Assembly (NCBI GenBank): GCA_016987375.1
Contig: PJRA01000553.1
Coordinates: 222,307 to 261,514 of the forward strand
Direction of reading: 5' to 3'
DNA from: Brachionus koreanus
Taxonomy: Eukaryota; Rotifera; Eurotatoria; Ploima; Brachionidae
Length of the DNA stretch: 39,208 nt
The position numbers and the translations under genes are program-made. The notes under the pieces were generated by a model. It was not told where the DNA came from and searched no databases. It saw only the letters and a list, made by a program, of their open reading frames with translations. Below, in pieces: positions 1 through 10,600 of the stretch (positions are counted from its first letter, which is position 1; the number at the start of each line of letters is the position of its first letter).

Positions 1-174
1 CTTGCAGACATAAAAAATCAAGTTAAGCATTGAATGTTTACTTTGAAAACATGCTTCTGAAATAAATTTTTTACTCAAAAATATTCTAAAATCTTTATTC
101 AGTGATAACTCTTGAGCATGATCATTTTAATTTGATCATAAACTTCAATTTGCCGAAGAAGCGATGGAAACAAA
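1..174. other. intergenic, left edge
   Basis: No gene is seen. The last 40 bases before the foldback element (about 141-174) can be read as a short open stretch on the plus strand in more than one frame, but there is no start codon or splice context to make it a gene. Confidence 0.4.
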
Positions 175-546
175 TACCGTAAACCCTTGCGATATCATGC
201 ATGGGATAACTTTTGAATCTCAGGTTTAAGTGCACGCATAAGCGACCATCCTTCCCATGTTAAAATCGGCCCCCTTGGGATGCGTTCATAAAAATTCAGA
301 TTTCATGATTTGACGCGGCGTTAAAATTCAAAAAACTTGAAATTAATGCTGGGTCAAAAACTGAAAATTCGGGCTTGACCCCGCATTAAAAACTGAAAAT
401 TATTAAGTAAATTTGAGTTATGGTGCAGGTTTTTTGAATTTTAACGCCGCGTCGATTTTAACATGGGAAGGATGGTCGCTTATGCGTGCACTTAAACCCG
501 AGATTCAAAAGTTATCCCATGCATGATATCGCAAGGGTTCACGGTA
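175..546. mobile_element. foldback (hairpin) MITE-like element
   Basis: The two ends are near-perfect inverted copies. The left arm begins TACCGT and runs through the AACCCTTGCGATATC, GTGCACGCATAAGCGACC and TTCCCATGTTAAAATCG blocks. The right arm carries the same blocks reversed and ends ACGGTA. The left arm has an extra segment of about 43 nt (roughly 269-312, starting GCCCCCTTGGGATGCG) that is absent from the right arm. A second, inner stem (GCTGGGTCAA against TTGACCCCGC) sits near the centre, so almost all of the 372 bp can fold on itself. No open reading frame spans it, so it is non-autonomous. No clean target-site duplication is seen; ACAA occurs close to both ends but not at matching distances. 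Confidence 0.8.
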
Positions 547-3341
547 CAAGAAAATTTATTGGAAATTCAACCCACTAAACGTCCAAGAGGAAGGACTGGA
601 AAAAAATCAAATTCAAGATCAGAGTGGACTGGCAAACAAGAAAATGCGAAAAAAATAATTAATATTTTATATATCTTGTTTTCTTTTTGATTTCTTTTTT
701 CTTTTATCAAAAAAAAATTTTATTATCTTAAGTGTGAATTTATTTTCTTATAAAATAATTTTGATAGCTAAAAAACGAATAATAAAAATTAATTTAATAT
801 CATTTTTTCATTTAGAAAAATAAATTTGTTATCTCGAAAAATACATGCCTTTGTTTATTTGTATTGTGATGTTCCTTCAGAATATAATTAAAATAAAATA
901 ATAAATATTAGAATAAGAAATTGAAAGAAAAAAGGTCTAACAAGCTTAAATAAAATATAAAGAAAAAAAAATAATCAAGAAGTCGTGAGACACCAATTAC
1001 ACAATGGAGTCGGATATTCGATACATCTTGATTTATACCCTTCATTATATTCTTCATAGTGGTGATTTGATATAAGGATCCATGGTAAATTTACGCAAAT
1101 TTACGTAAATTTGTGTAAATTAACGTAAAAAATGGTAATTTGACTATTTTTTACGTAAAACAAGAATTGTAAAAATTGGTAAATTAACTATAATTTACAC
1201 AATTTTACGTAAAATTTAGTTAATTTACCATTTTTTGCGTTAATTTATGTTAATTCCAAAAATGCCAAAAAAATTTCAAATTTTGCTGTTTTTCATAAAA
1301 TTTTGATTAAAAATATTATTTTGTCATTTTTCTTTCAATTTATTTCTTTACCATTTTTTACATAAAAATTGGTAAAAAACAAAAATTTTACTGGTAAATT
1401 TTGGTAAAAAATTGTAAAAAACAAAAAAAAGTAAAACAAATAAGATTTGTAATAAAAAACTTTTGTTTTTTGAAATTTTTTTTAAATTAAATTAATATCC
1501 TGATCAATCACCATCTTTTTGAATTACAATTTCAATTACAGTTAATTTACAGTCGTTTTAAATGGTGAAATATGGAATTTTTGGTATCTAGACTAATTAG
1601 TGATTTATTTACGTTCGAATATGGAAAACTGGATTTTTAGTCGATCAAAATTCAGACTGAAAGTGCTTCAGGTCTATACTGAATATTAGGTAAAATAATA
1701 AGTGGTCCGAGTTTTAAAACCAAAAAAAAAAAAAGATTAATTATTACTAGTAGTCCAATTCGACTTAAAGTTTTAATTTTTTTAATTTCAAGGTTAATCA
1801 ACATGCTTGTTGGATATTTTGGATGAAATTTTTTGTCGGATCAGGATTTTATTATGTATTTTAATTGCTTTTGTAGTTTTTTGGAATTTAGAATTTTTCT
1901 ATTATTTTCATTTCAATCTAAAGAATCAATTTGATGGGTATAACAGATAGGAAAAAATATCAATAAATATTTTTTCTAATAATAATTAGAATTCCTTCGG
2001 CATCAAAAAAATATAAAATAGTTGTTTTGAAGGCACATTTAACCATAATGTAGCCACCATCATTGAATATTAGGCAAAGACTGTTTATTAATTATGTATT
2101 CAAGTATTCATTTCTTTTTAATTATTTTTAAAAGCATCTTATCTTTACAAAAGTTTCCAGTTTAAAACTAGCTAAAAACTTACTATTTGCAAAATCAAGC
2201 AAGAATATATGTTTTTAATTAATCGATTTATTAATTATAGAAACAGGAGGAAATAAAATATGTGAATTAAGCAAAAAAAAAATTCAAATTTTAAACTCAA
2301 ATAAGTTTTGGTTTTTTTTTTGCTCCAAAATTTACAATGCCCAGAAAATGATGCCATAGACAATACCAAGAAATGATGATGATGATTATAAAATATTACT
2401 TCAAACTGAATTTTTTTTATAAAATGAAAAATTTATTTATTTTAATTTTCAGAGTTAGAGTTGTCTTTAACCCTCTGTATTTCGGGAAAGAATAAATAGT
2501 ACCGGTAAATTTTTATTTTCAAATGTAAAATTGAATGTTCTTTCAGAAAAAAAGCTTTTATGGTAAGTTGGATGAGGCTGGTTTTGCCACACGATTAAAG
2601 AATGAGTTTTCATAATAAAAATATTTCTGTCTTAAAATACATAAAAGTTTCAACAAAAAGGATACCAGACTCTTTTGGAGAAATTCAAAAACGATTCTAA
2701 TTACTAAGTGTCAACATAAACAAATTATTGTCTTATTATTGACGTTAAACAATTTTATTTGAATGGGTTACATTTTTAAAATTAATTAATGAAATTGAAA
2801 TTTTGCCTTTTAAGCTTAAGAATTATTTAATATATTTTTTTATTAAAGTGTTTTTTAAAGTACTTTATTTTTTTTTCAATTTAAAAAACATTCCTAATTT
2901 TGCATTTTGCATATTTAAAAAAAATAAAAATTTTTGCAATAAGTCAAAGTCATGACTTGGATTTTTTTTTTATTCTTTCCTACAAATATCTATGACTTGT
3001 GATTGTGATTCTGGATGAGAACAAGATTAGTTTAGGTTTTTAAAGTACTTATCTTCTGGTGCTACAAATATAAGACAAAAAGAGCTAAAACTTAGTTAAA
3101 CTTTCGATTGATATTTAACATTACTTTTAAAACTTTCAAACAAAAAATGTTCTTTGCTTTTTTGTAATGCTAAAAACAATATATTTTTTTCCAAAAAAAA
3201 AAAATTTACCAAATATCTTTTGAGAAAAAAATTCAATCTCATCCAAGATTTCCATATCAAAATTTAAGATTTTTAGACAAAAAATTCCAATCAATTATTT
3301 ATTTCATTAATTTTAGAAAAATAAAAAAATCAAATTTACTA
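547..3341. other. intergenic, AT-rich, no gene seen
   Basis: Very AT-rich DNA with long A and T runs. Positions 547-655 read open on the plus strand with a basic composition (including KRPRGRTGKKS). That is about 36 codons without a start and may be a transposon scrap. The TTTACG-rich repeat patch is listed separately. A 30-base stretch near 2313-2343 (ending CCAAAATTTACAATGCCC) resembles the end of the MITE at 26332-26670, and 2944-2990 carries short AAGTCATGACTT blocks. Nothing else is supported. Confidence 0.5.
1085..1450. repeat. palindromic TTTACG / GGTAAA repeat patch
   Basis: The words TTTACGTAAATTTACG, GTAAATTTGTGTAAATT and TTGGTAAA recur many times within about 365 bp on both strands. 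The segment around 1105-1142 (TTAACGTAAAAAATGGTAA) is mirrored as an inverted copy around 1216-1256 (TTACCATTTTTTGCGTTAA), giving a stem with a loop of about 75 bases. The repeat units are irregular in length, so this is not a simple microsatellite. Confidence 0.55.
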
Positions 3342-3921
3342 AGGGGTATTCAAAACTGTTGACGTGTCGTGAAAAAATGTTACCAAAAAATAAACTGTTT
3401 TTTTTTTCACTACAAAATCATATGGAGCTAAGACTGGTGAGGACGATGGTCTATTATGGTTAAATGATTTGATTTAAGTTCTTGTTGTTTTGATGAACAT
3501 CAAGTAGAGCATTGTGATGCAATATTTTCATATATTTGAAACCTTATATCGGTCTTTGGGTATTAATCACTTGGTTTCGAGGTCGAAACAGTTTTCTAAA
3601 AAATTGATAGTTTCTTTCGGAGCTATAGGCGCCGATCAATGATCAACAGAACCAGTTGTTTTGATAGACACACATTAGGCTCATATTTATCGCGCTTAGC
3701 ACTTTGGAGACCGCAAATAGGTGTATTGCTTCCAATTTTTCTGCTAGATATCTTAATGCTCTTTTCAACTACAAAGCGAAAACGCTTAATATTCCTCTTA
3801 TAAATTCGTTGAAAATTTTGAACACTCAATATTTATCTTCTTGTTCATTCTTTATTCATTTTTCAATCATGATCAAAAAATCATGATCAAATTAAAATTT
3901 CAAAAACTTTTGGATACCCCT
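3342..3921. mobile_element. 580-bp element with terminal inverted repeats, family unknown
   Basis: The left end AGGGGTATTCAAAACTGTTG is matched by an inverted right end (AAAACTTTTGGATACCCCT), about 16 of the first 19 positions. The immediate flanks on both sides contain TTACT or AGTAA, but no exact target-site duplication can be fixed. The inside is less AT-rich than the surroundings and holds a 68-codon frame on the minus strand. Near the right end is a perfect small hairpin, ATCATGATCA repeated around an AAAA loop. It could be a non-autonomous DNA transposon or the deleted remnant of a coding one. Confidence 0.55.
3623..3829 (-). pseudogene. unrecognised relic frame inside the 580-bp element
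   Basis: A 68-codon frame lies wholly between the inverted repeats at 3342 and 3921. The translation is rich in Lys/Arg/Ser (for example FRFVVEKSIKISSRKIGS and LQSAKRDKYEP) and its composition is more protein-like than the poly-Asn/Lys/Phe noise of neighbouring AT-rich frames. I do not recognise a domain, and it is too short to be a working transposase. It may be a remnant of the element's former gene or pure chance. Confidence 0.25.
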
Positions 3922-3998
3922 GAGTAATATTATTATTTAACAAAAAAGATCATTAATCGTATCATATAAAATCAAACTTTAAACATAAATAAATCAAT

Positions 3999-5294
3999 TT
4001 AACTTCTCTTGGTTAATCTTCTATAATTTTTATAAAATCCATATAGAAAAAAGATAAACAGTGCTCTTAAGGACTGTTTGAACTTTTTACCACACAAAGA
4101 GTATAAGAAAAAATTAACTGAATATGAAGTAAAATATAAATTAATTAAAACTTCATTAATTACAAAATCTAAATTTGAATAAACAGTGCTCTTTTTTATT
4201 GACATGTTAATATAAGAAACTAGTTTAGAGAGTCTAAATGGTGAATTGAGCAACAAAAATGCAAAAGAGACGATCAATAGCATTTTTGTTACGTGTCTTG
4301 ATGCATACTTATTTTGTTTGCTCAAAGATTTTTTTTCGCTTGAATCTTTCTGTCCCAATTTTGTATCATTCAATTGAATATTTAACGACTCTCTTGAGCA
4401 TGAACGTTTTTCATTGCGTAAAGATATGTTGGAGCCAATTGTCATGTTGCCAGTATTCGAAAACTCTTTATTTAAAATATTCTTCTTTTGATAATTGGTA
4501 AGAGATTTACAAATAGCCATATTCATTATTGTTATTCCGATTGCAGGAATAATTAGTGTCAAAAAAGAGTCCAAAGTATTATCAATAATATACACCAAAT
4601 TAGTATACTTTTCATTGACACCACAAATTTCAAGTTCATCAGACACTTCATGATCTTTTTTGGCCGATGTGTCATAGAAAAACAAAGAAAACGAGTAAAC
4701 TATACATGAAAATACAATTAAGCACAAGGTCAGTAGTAAGATTGTTTTCTTGGAGTGAAGGAAGTTATTGGCGAGCTTTAGTGGGTTTACTACTGCCATA
4801 AATCGCTGAAAAGTAAACATTGTTGTGAACGCAGCAGACAGAAAGCTGCATACATAAGAAATCATTACGGATGCTTGACAAATGTATTTTTTGTTTAGTA
4901 TATTAAATCCAATTCGAGTTATCCATACACAGGCAAGTATAATGTTATAAATCAAGTCGCTAATGGCCAAAAAAAATACAAAAAAATTGCTTGAATTCAT
5001 TTTGAAATTATTTTTTTTGCTATTGTAATTTGAAAACCTTTTTCTATTTTTTTTGTTTGTTTTCTGATCGTAGATTTTTTGTAGATTTTGAAGTAGTGTT
5101 AAATTTGGACTGTTAAAATTTGCTAGTTTTGACTCTAAACCAAATATTATTATAGCTAGAATATTTCCAATAATTCCAATTGATACGATTAGAGGTAAAT
5201 AGTACAAGTTAATTATGTCTCTTAATCCTTCAAGTTTGACTTTCAATGTGTCTTCGTATGTCTCGTTAATTTGAGAACTTTTGTATTCTTCCAT
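3999..5294 (-). CDS. class A (rhodopsin-like) GPCR, probably a neuropeptide receptor
   Basis: Single-exon gene of 431 codons. Seven hydrophobic segments can be placed: TM1 about 32-52 (with the conserved GN at 43-44), TM2 103-123 (LAISDL, equivalent to LAxxD), TM3 140-162, TM4 183-206, TM5 240-263, TM6 336-357 and TM7 380-400. Cys139 before TM3 and Cys224 in the second extracellular loop form the usual disulphide pair. The TM3 DRY motif is replaced by QRF (163-165). TM6 has LLLNSPF rather than CWxP, and TM7 has NFFLY in place of NPxxY. The long polar third intracellular loop (about 265-335) ends in HVTKMLLIVSFAFLLLN, which resembles FMRFamide and other protostome peptide receptors. Two Asn-Xaa-Ser/Thr sites near TM1-TM2 may or may not be glycosylated. 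The chosen ATG precedes a short extracellular tail and is the first in frame. The ligand cannot be named from sequence. Confidence 0.85.
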   Translation of the reverse strand: MEEYKSSQINETYEDTLKVKLEGLRDIINLYYLPLIVSIGIIGNILAIIIFGLESKLANFNSPNLTLLQNLQKIYDQKTNKKNRKRFSNYNSKKNNFKMNSSNFFVFFLAISDLIYNIILACVWITRIGFNILNKKYICQASVMISYVCSFLSAAFTTMFTFQRFMAVVNPLKLANNFLHSKKTILLLTLCLIVFSCIVYSFSLFFYDTSAKKDHEVSDELEICGVNEKYTNLVYIIDNTLDSFLTLIIPAIGITIMNMAICKSLTNYQKKNILNKEFSNTGNMTIGSNISLRNEKRSCSRESLNIQLNDTKLGQKDSSEKKSLSKQNKYASRHVTKMLLIVSFAFLLLNSPFRLSKLVSYINMSIKKSTVYSNLDFVINEVLINLYFTSYSVNFFLYSLCGKKFKQSLRALFIFFLYGFYKNYRRLTKRS

Positions 5295-6521
5295 TTTTCA
5301 ATAGAACAGAATCATTTCATCATTTAAATCTAAATTTAGTCATTCAAGTTCATTTTGATAAGATAATTAATGCGGAGGTTCTGCAAGTTGATCTGAAATA
5401 TTAAGAGAATATGCTACTAGTTCGTTAGTTAGTTAATTTATATCTTAATTTAGTCTATTTAAATAAAAATCTAATTAAGTCTAGCTTTCCTTGATGCTTT
5501 TTTTTGTTGATTAATGATTGTTTTATTTTTTAATTATCAGTTTCAAAATATAATTTGAGATGAATATTTTTTTCTTAATCAACTAATGTAAATTTTCATT
5601 GTTTTAAAAATTCTTAAGTTTGTTAGTCAGTTAAATTCATTGAAATGAGAGAAACGCTTTTAACAAAGTTCAATATTAAAATGAAAAATACTAGCAATCC
5701 GTCTAGTTTTTAAATTTTTGAACAGAAAGGCTTCCCCACAAATAAAAATCTGTTTCCCACAAACAAATATCTGTTTAAGACAATCAAAATTTTTTGCCAA
5801 AAATTTTGTTTCGAAGACAAAAACTACTCTTCACAAAAATAAACACTTTTTAACACAATTTTCATTTATAAATCAAAATCTTGAAAATTTCAAATTATGA
5901 TTATTTCCCTTTTTAATCATAAAACTTAGTTTTTAAAGTTTTATTCACGTATGTTTTGATATGGTTAATCATTTTTCCCTTCCTTCAAAAAAGTTTGAAA
6001 CGGTACCTAGGCCATCGTCAAAGACAATAATAGCAACTAAGTCAGTGGCCAATTGGAAAAATTTTAATAAAATTTGAAAATAAATTTATTCCTTTAAGCA
6101 TTATTATACACTAGATTTGAAAAACTCGACTTTGTTAGTGTGAAAATAAAGTTAAATTTGGTTATTTTAGTCACCAATTGACCATTATTAAATAAATAGA
6201 GAAAGATGATTTTGTAAACAAGCCGAAAAAAGCCTGTCCATAGTTGGCTGGACACTGGCATTCATTTAAATAGACTTTTATTTTATTTAATTTTAAAACA
6301 AACTTGATAGAAAAATTATTTTATGATATATATTGTTTTTATTTGGACAATACAAAATTTTTATTACTAAAAAAAAAAGTTATTTTATATTCCCCACTAA
6401 AATACTGTTTTAAACATAATTATTTTATTAAAAAGATTTTGGTTTGTGGCGAAAAGATTGTTGTTTGTGGAAAACAGTTTTTTATTGTGATGAACTAAAT
6501 AAATTCTTTTTATAAACAATA
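5295..6521. other. intergenic upstream of the GPCR
   Basis: This interval contains the presumed promoter of the minus-strand GPCR, but no convincing TATA or initiator was identified. Positions 5725-5790 and 6430-6490 hold short related words (CCCACAAACAAATATCTGTTT versus its reverse form around GTTTGTGGAAAACAG) in inverted orientation. The short frames here have AT-rich noise composition and are not called as genes. Confidence 0.4.
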
Positions 6522-6818
6522 ACGGGTGATGCATTATTAAATGGACAAAAATTAAAAGCGAATATCTCAAAATATAAAAATGATATTAAGTTCTGTTTTT
6601 TTTTTTCTGATGTAAAGAATTTATTTTTCAATAGAATTATGATTTTTAAATAATTTAAAAACTCCATCGTGACCGATTTTTCTGAGCTTTGCTTTGACTT
6701 TGCAATATTATAGCTAATTTTTTGTAGTTTATAAATAAATATATATATAATCCCCTGATCATTTGCATGATCGGACAGGTTAACTTAACTTTTGTCCATT
6801 TACTTATGCATCATCCGT
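6522..6818. mobile_element. Tc1/mariner-type MITE with TA target site
   Basis: The left end ACGGGTGATGCATTATTAAA continues with TGGACAAAA. The right end is its inverted copy: read from the other strand it is ACGGATGATGCATAAGTAAA followed by TGGACAAAA. The two repeats of about 29 bp differ at only a few positions. Both are flanked directly by TA (6520-6521 and 6819-6820), the target duplication made by Tc1/mariner transposases. The 297-bp body has no coding capacity, so it would have been moved in trans. Confidence 0.75.
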
Positions 6819-7526
6819 TAAGACTCGGTAAAATTTTGTCTAGAAGCTTTTGATTATTTCTTTGTGAAATGAAAACAAGTAAAAAATTAATCTAAGTGAA
6901 TTAAATAATTTTCAAAAAATATTAGTGAATTTTCATTAATTTTAAAAATTACAAATATTTTGAAAAATTTTAATTACAATTTTTTTTTTGATTTTTTACT
7001 ATACTAAAATTTTTTGAGAATTTTTTAAGTGTAAAATGCACTATTGAAAAAACGATAATATTTTGGCAAATTTTAGTCTATGGTAAAATGATCATGTACA
7101 AAATTAAACATATCAATCGGTTCTTGAGTAAAATAAGTAAAAAATAGAACAATTTTTTAGTAAAATTCACTGTTTAACTTAATTTTTTGCTTGCAAAAAT
7201 TTTATCAATGCAAAATTACGCACAATACTTGGCTATCGTTTAACATATTTTTGTTACGTACAAAAATTTGTTTCTATCTAAAAAAGACCGATTTTTCAGA
7301 ATATGAAGGTATTTTATAAAAAATTTGTCTATTTTTATATGTTTTTTACTGAAATTAGTATCAATTTTTTTTTTAATACTTACATATTCTAATAATTCGG
7401 TCTTTTTTACATACAAATAAAGTAACAAAATGTATTCAAAAGACTCCTTCGTCTTTTGAGTATTAAAAGATTCTAGAATCATAGTGCAAGTTCAGTTCTG
7501 GCCAACATGGACTATTCACTTATTAC
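6819..7526. other. intergenic, no gene seen
   Basis: AT-rich sequence. An 80-codon open frame on the minus strand (7240-7482) consists mostly of Lys, Ile, Leu, Phe and Tyr with no recognisable motif, as expected for chance frames in such DNA. A small perfect hairpin (CAAAAGAC / GTCTTTTG) lies at 7437-7458. Confidence 0.4.
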
Positions 7527-7625
7527 CAGAGTTGTTCAAAAGTCATAAAGTCAAAGTCAAGTCATTTGACTCGGCTTTTTAATGACTTGTTAACACTTTT
7601 TTTTTCTGACTTTTTTACAAGTCTA
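7527..7625. repeat. hAT-like terminal repeat, AGTCAAGTC family, copy 1
   Basis: Begins CAGAGTTGTTCAAAAGTC and continues with overlapping AAAGTCAAAGTCAAGTCATTTGAC blocks. The same roughly 44-bp end occurs in inverted orientation at 13808-13852 with one inserted A, and degenerate forms occur at the ends of the hAT relic 30880-32050. A CAG.G start is typical of hAT transposon ends. No matching 8-bp duplication links this copy to the one at 13.8 kb, so they are probably separate insertions. Confidence 0.6.
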
Positions 7626-10600
7626 TTTGGTTACCACCACTACTAACTTTTTTAAATCAATCAATGTATTTTTTTTACTATAAGCACATTTTTACTTTCC
7701 ACTACTGTTGGTGATAGCCCTTTTTTCCAATAATGAGGTAAAAGTACCAAAATTTCAAAATATTCGAGTTTTCATTTTATAATTTTTTTTTTATAATTAA
7801 AAAAACAAACAGTTAGACAAATCATTTTGAAGAGTATTCAATCCTGTTTATTTTAATAAATAAAAGAAACTTAAAGTCTGGAATTACCAAAATGCTAAAA
7901 TTAAAAGTGTCTGAGCTTTTAAAAAAAACGCAAAATTTCATGACTTAACAAAATAATTAAAGTTGAAAACGCTTTTTTTTTAAATATTTAGCAATAAATG
8001 GAAAGTAAAATTAATGATTAAATTTTAAAATTTTAAATAAACTAGAATTATATTAAATTTTATCATTTTGAAATACAAAAGCTAATATTCTAAATTTATT
8101 TTAATATTTTAGACACTTAGCTTGATCATTTTCAAATAAATTTTTTTAATCAATAATAATTTCTCGGTTTGTTTATTATTGTAGAAATTGAGTTTAATTA
8201 GAAATTTAATAAAAAAAAAATAATAATAAAATATAGATTTATGTCAACACGAAATTAGTCAATTTACGTTTGGGTTAATATTTAATTTTAAAAATTAAAC
8301 TAAACTAACGTTAAAGTATGATAATCTTTTATCTTTAGTGCTTAACAAAATGTTTGGAAATAAACCTAAAATATTTTCAAAACCTAAATTGGAAATCTTT
8401 TTGAGCAAAGTAAATTGATTTTCAATGCATTTTTAGGAACTACAGTCCTTTTTCAAAAGTCTAAAAATAAAGCTTTGAAATTTTAAAAATATTCAAAAAT
8501 TTGCAATGAAATATAATTGCGCATCTAAAATGTGTTGATCATTTTTGAAAAACGAAATTCGGTCAAAAATTTTGCTTGACGGCTTTTTGCTTATTTATCT
8601 CAATCACAAAAATATAATTTAATTTTCAGGAAATGAAACTTTAATTGAATCAGGAATCAAATAGATATCTGATCATTTAGAAGAAGTTCTCAGAAGTTTG
8701 CCTTTGCTAATAAGAAAAATACTTATGTAATTAGATTTTAGCAAAATAAAGGTATACAAATACTCATTATGATTTTGTGAATAAAATTTTTTGGTATTAG
8801 TAAGTATGAATTAAGGAAATTATTCCGAATTTTTCCTCTTTTCTAGTTAATTATTTTTAAAAATCAAATATAAAATTTTGATCTATTTTAATTTTGTTTC
8901 ATTGAGTTATTTATGCCTTTGGGAAAAATTGAGAAAAAAATTAAAAATTTTTTTAAAACTGATTAATTTAGATTCTCCCCAAAGATAAGAGTTTAAATTT
9001 TAAAGAAAACAAATTTTACGATTTTTTCTAATGAGGCTTTAATACCGTTATTTATAAAAATTAACATTTATCAAAAATAAAGATTAATTTTATTTTAATT
9101 TGAATTAAAATTTTTAATTTTTTTTAAAAACTAATTTGAATTATTTTGAATGGAACTCGTTAAACATTTTGCTATAAATCTAAATTGTTTGTGAATTGAC
9201 AAGAAATTTAAAAAATAAAGAAATGAATTTAACACTCTGAAGCTCAAAACGAGTCATTTAAAATTTTTTAAAAAATTTTTAAATTCACGAATTTTTTGAA
9301 TAAACATCTTAATTAAAAAGATCTTTTTTGAATTATTTAGATTAAATAAAATTTTCCTTAAAAAAAGATATTATTTTGTAAAATATTAGTGTTTTTTTTA
9401 ATATTTTTGAATTGAAAAACTTTAAAAATTTCTGGGTGCAACCAGTGTTAAGGAAAAGAATTTAATTTTAGTTCGAAAAATAAAGCTGTTTCTCAAATTA
9501 GATTTTTTTGCATCATTCAATGTTAAATTGAGCAACAAAAAAAAAATTGATAATAATTATTATTAATTATTTAATACATGGAAGTTTGAAAGGAATAATT
9601 TGAATTCTAAAAATTATAAATATTCAACAAAATCAAAGCATAGTTGATTAAGCGTTAGTAATTTTTTTTATTTCTATACGGAATTTCCTTATTTTCTTAG
9701 AAAAAACATCTAAACATTTATGTTTAAAATAATTGCACTAAGTATTTATTAGAGAAAAAAAGTGTCATTGTATCATTAATATTAACAAATTTTTAAATTT
9801 ACGTATTTTATTTTATTTAAATTATTTTCAATATGAGTGTTTTATTGAATTTCTATAATAAAGTAATGAGAAATACATTTTTGATTATTTTTTTCTAACA
9901 TTAATTTTAAAAGAGAGGGTTAAAATTCTTTCTTAATTAAAATCTCAAAAAAACTCAAATATTATAAATGACACAAAAATTGAAATAAAATCACAATTTT
10001 TCTTCCTGTTAATCATAAACCTTGCTATGCTAATTGTTGAATAAAAACTAAAAAAATTTTCTATTAACGGTCTGTTAATCGGACGAATTAAATCAATATC
10101 TTTTAAAAATTAGCGCTATTATTTTATCAGATTTATTTCCACAACATATTTTTTTGAAAAAAAATAATTTACTTGATAAAAAAACTATTATGATATGGCC
10201 CGTCATTTTTACATTTCAAAAACAATTCATCTAAAGAGATTTTAAATTGATGCTTATAATAATTGACTTGTCTTTTGCCATTCAGCACTAAATTAAGAAA
10301 AAAAAATTTAAATTAGATAAACAATCTTTGTTAAAATTTTCACATGATTTTATTTTAAAAATTAGCTTAATTAAAGTAATAAAATGATTTTTTACAAAAT
10401 TTTTTTGATTTAAATCTAAAAATCGAAGCATTCCAATGAATGGAATTTAAATAATTAGAATAAAATTCTATATATGAGATTAAATACAAGATCAATAGTG
10501 TAACAAAAGAAATTGTAATATTTGTTTTAGAAGTTGTCGAATAAAAACTTTTTTTTGGTAAAATTCTAAGATCTATTTAGCTTTATATATGATTTAAAAA

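Noticed and set aside
3704..3886. 60-codon plus-strand frame inside the 580-bp element
   Set aside because: Overlaps the other-strand relic frame and has no motif; treated as chance.
4259..4501. 80-codon plus-strand frame
   Set aside because: Antisense shadow of the GPCR third intracellular loop.
5718..6667. Three short frames (60-64 codons) on both strands
   Set aside because: Composition is dominated by Lys/Asn/Phe/Ile as expected from AT-rich noise; one is cut by the MITE boundary at 6522.
7240..7482. 80-codon minus-strand frame
   Set aside because: No recognisable motif, noise-like composition, no splice or start context.
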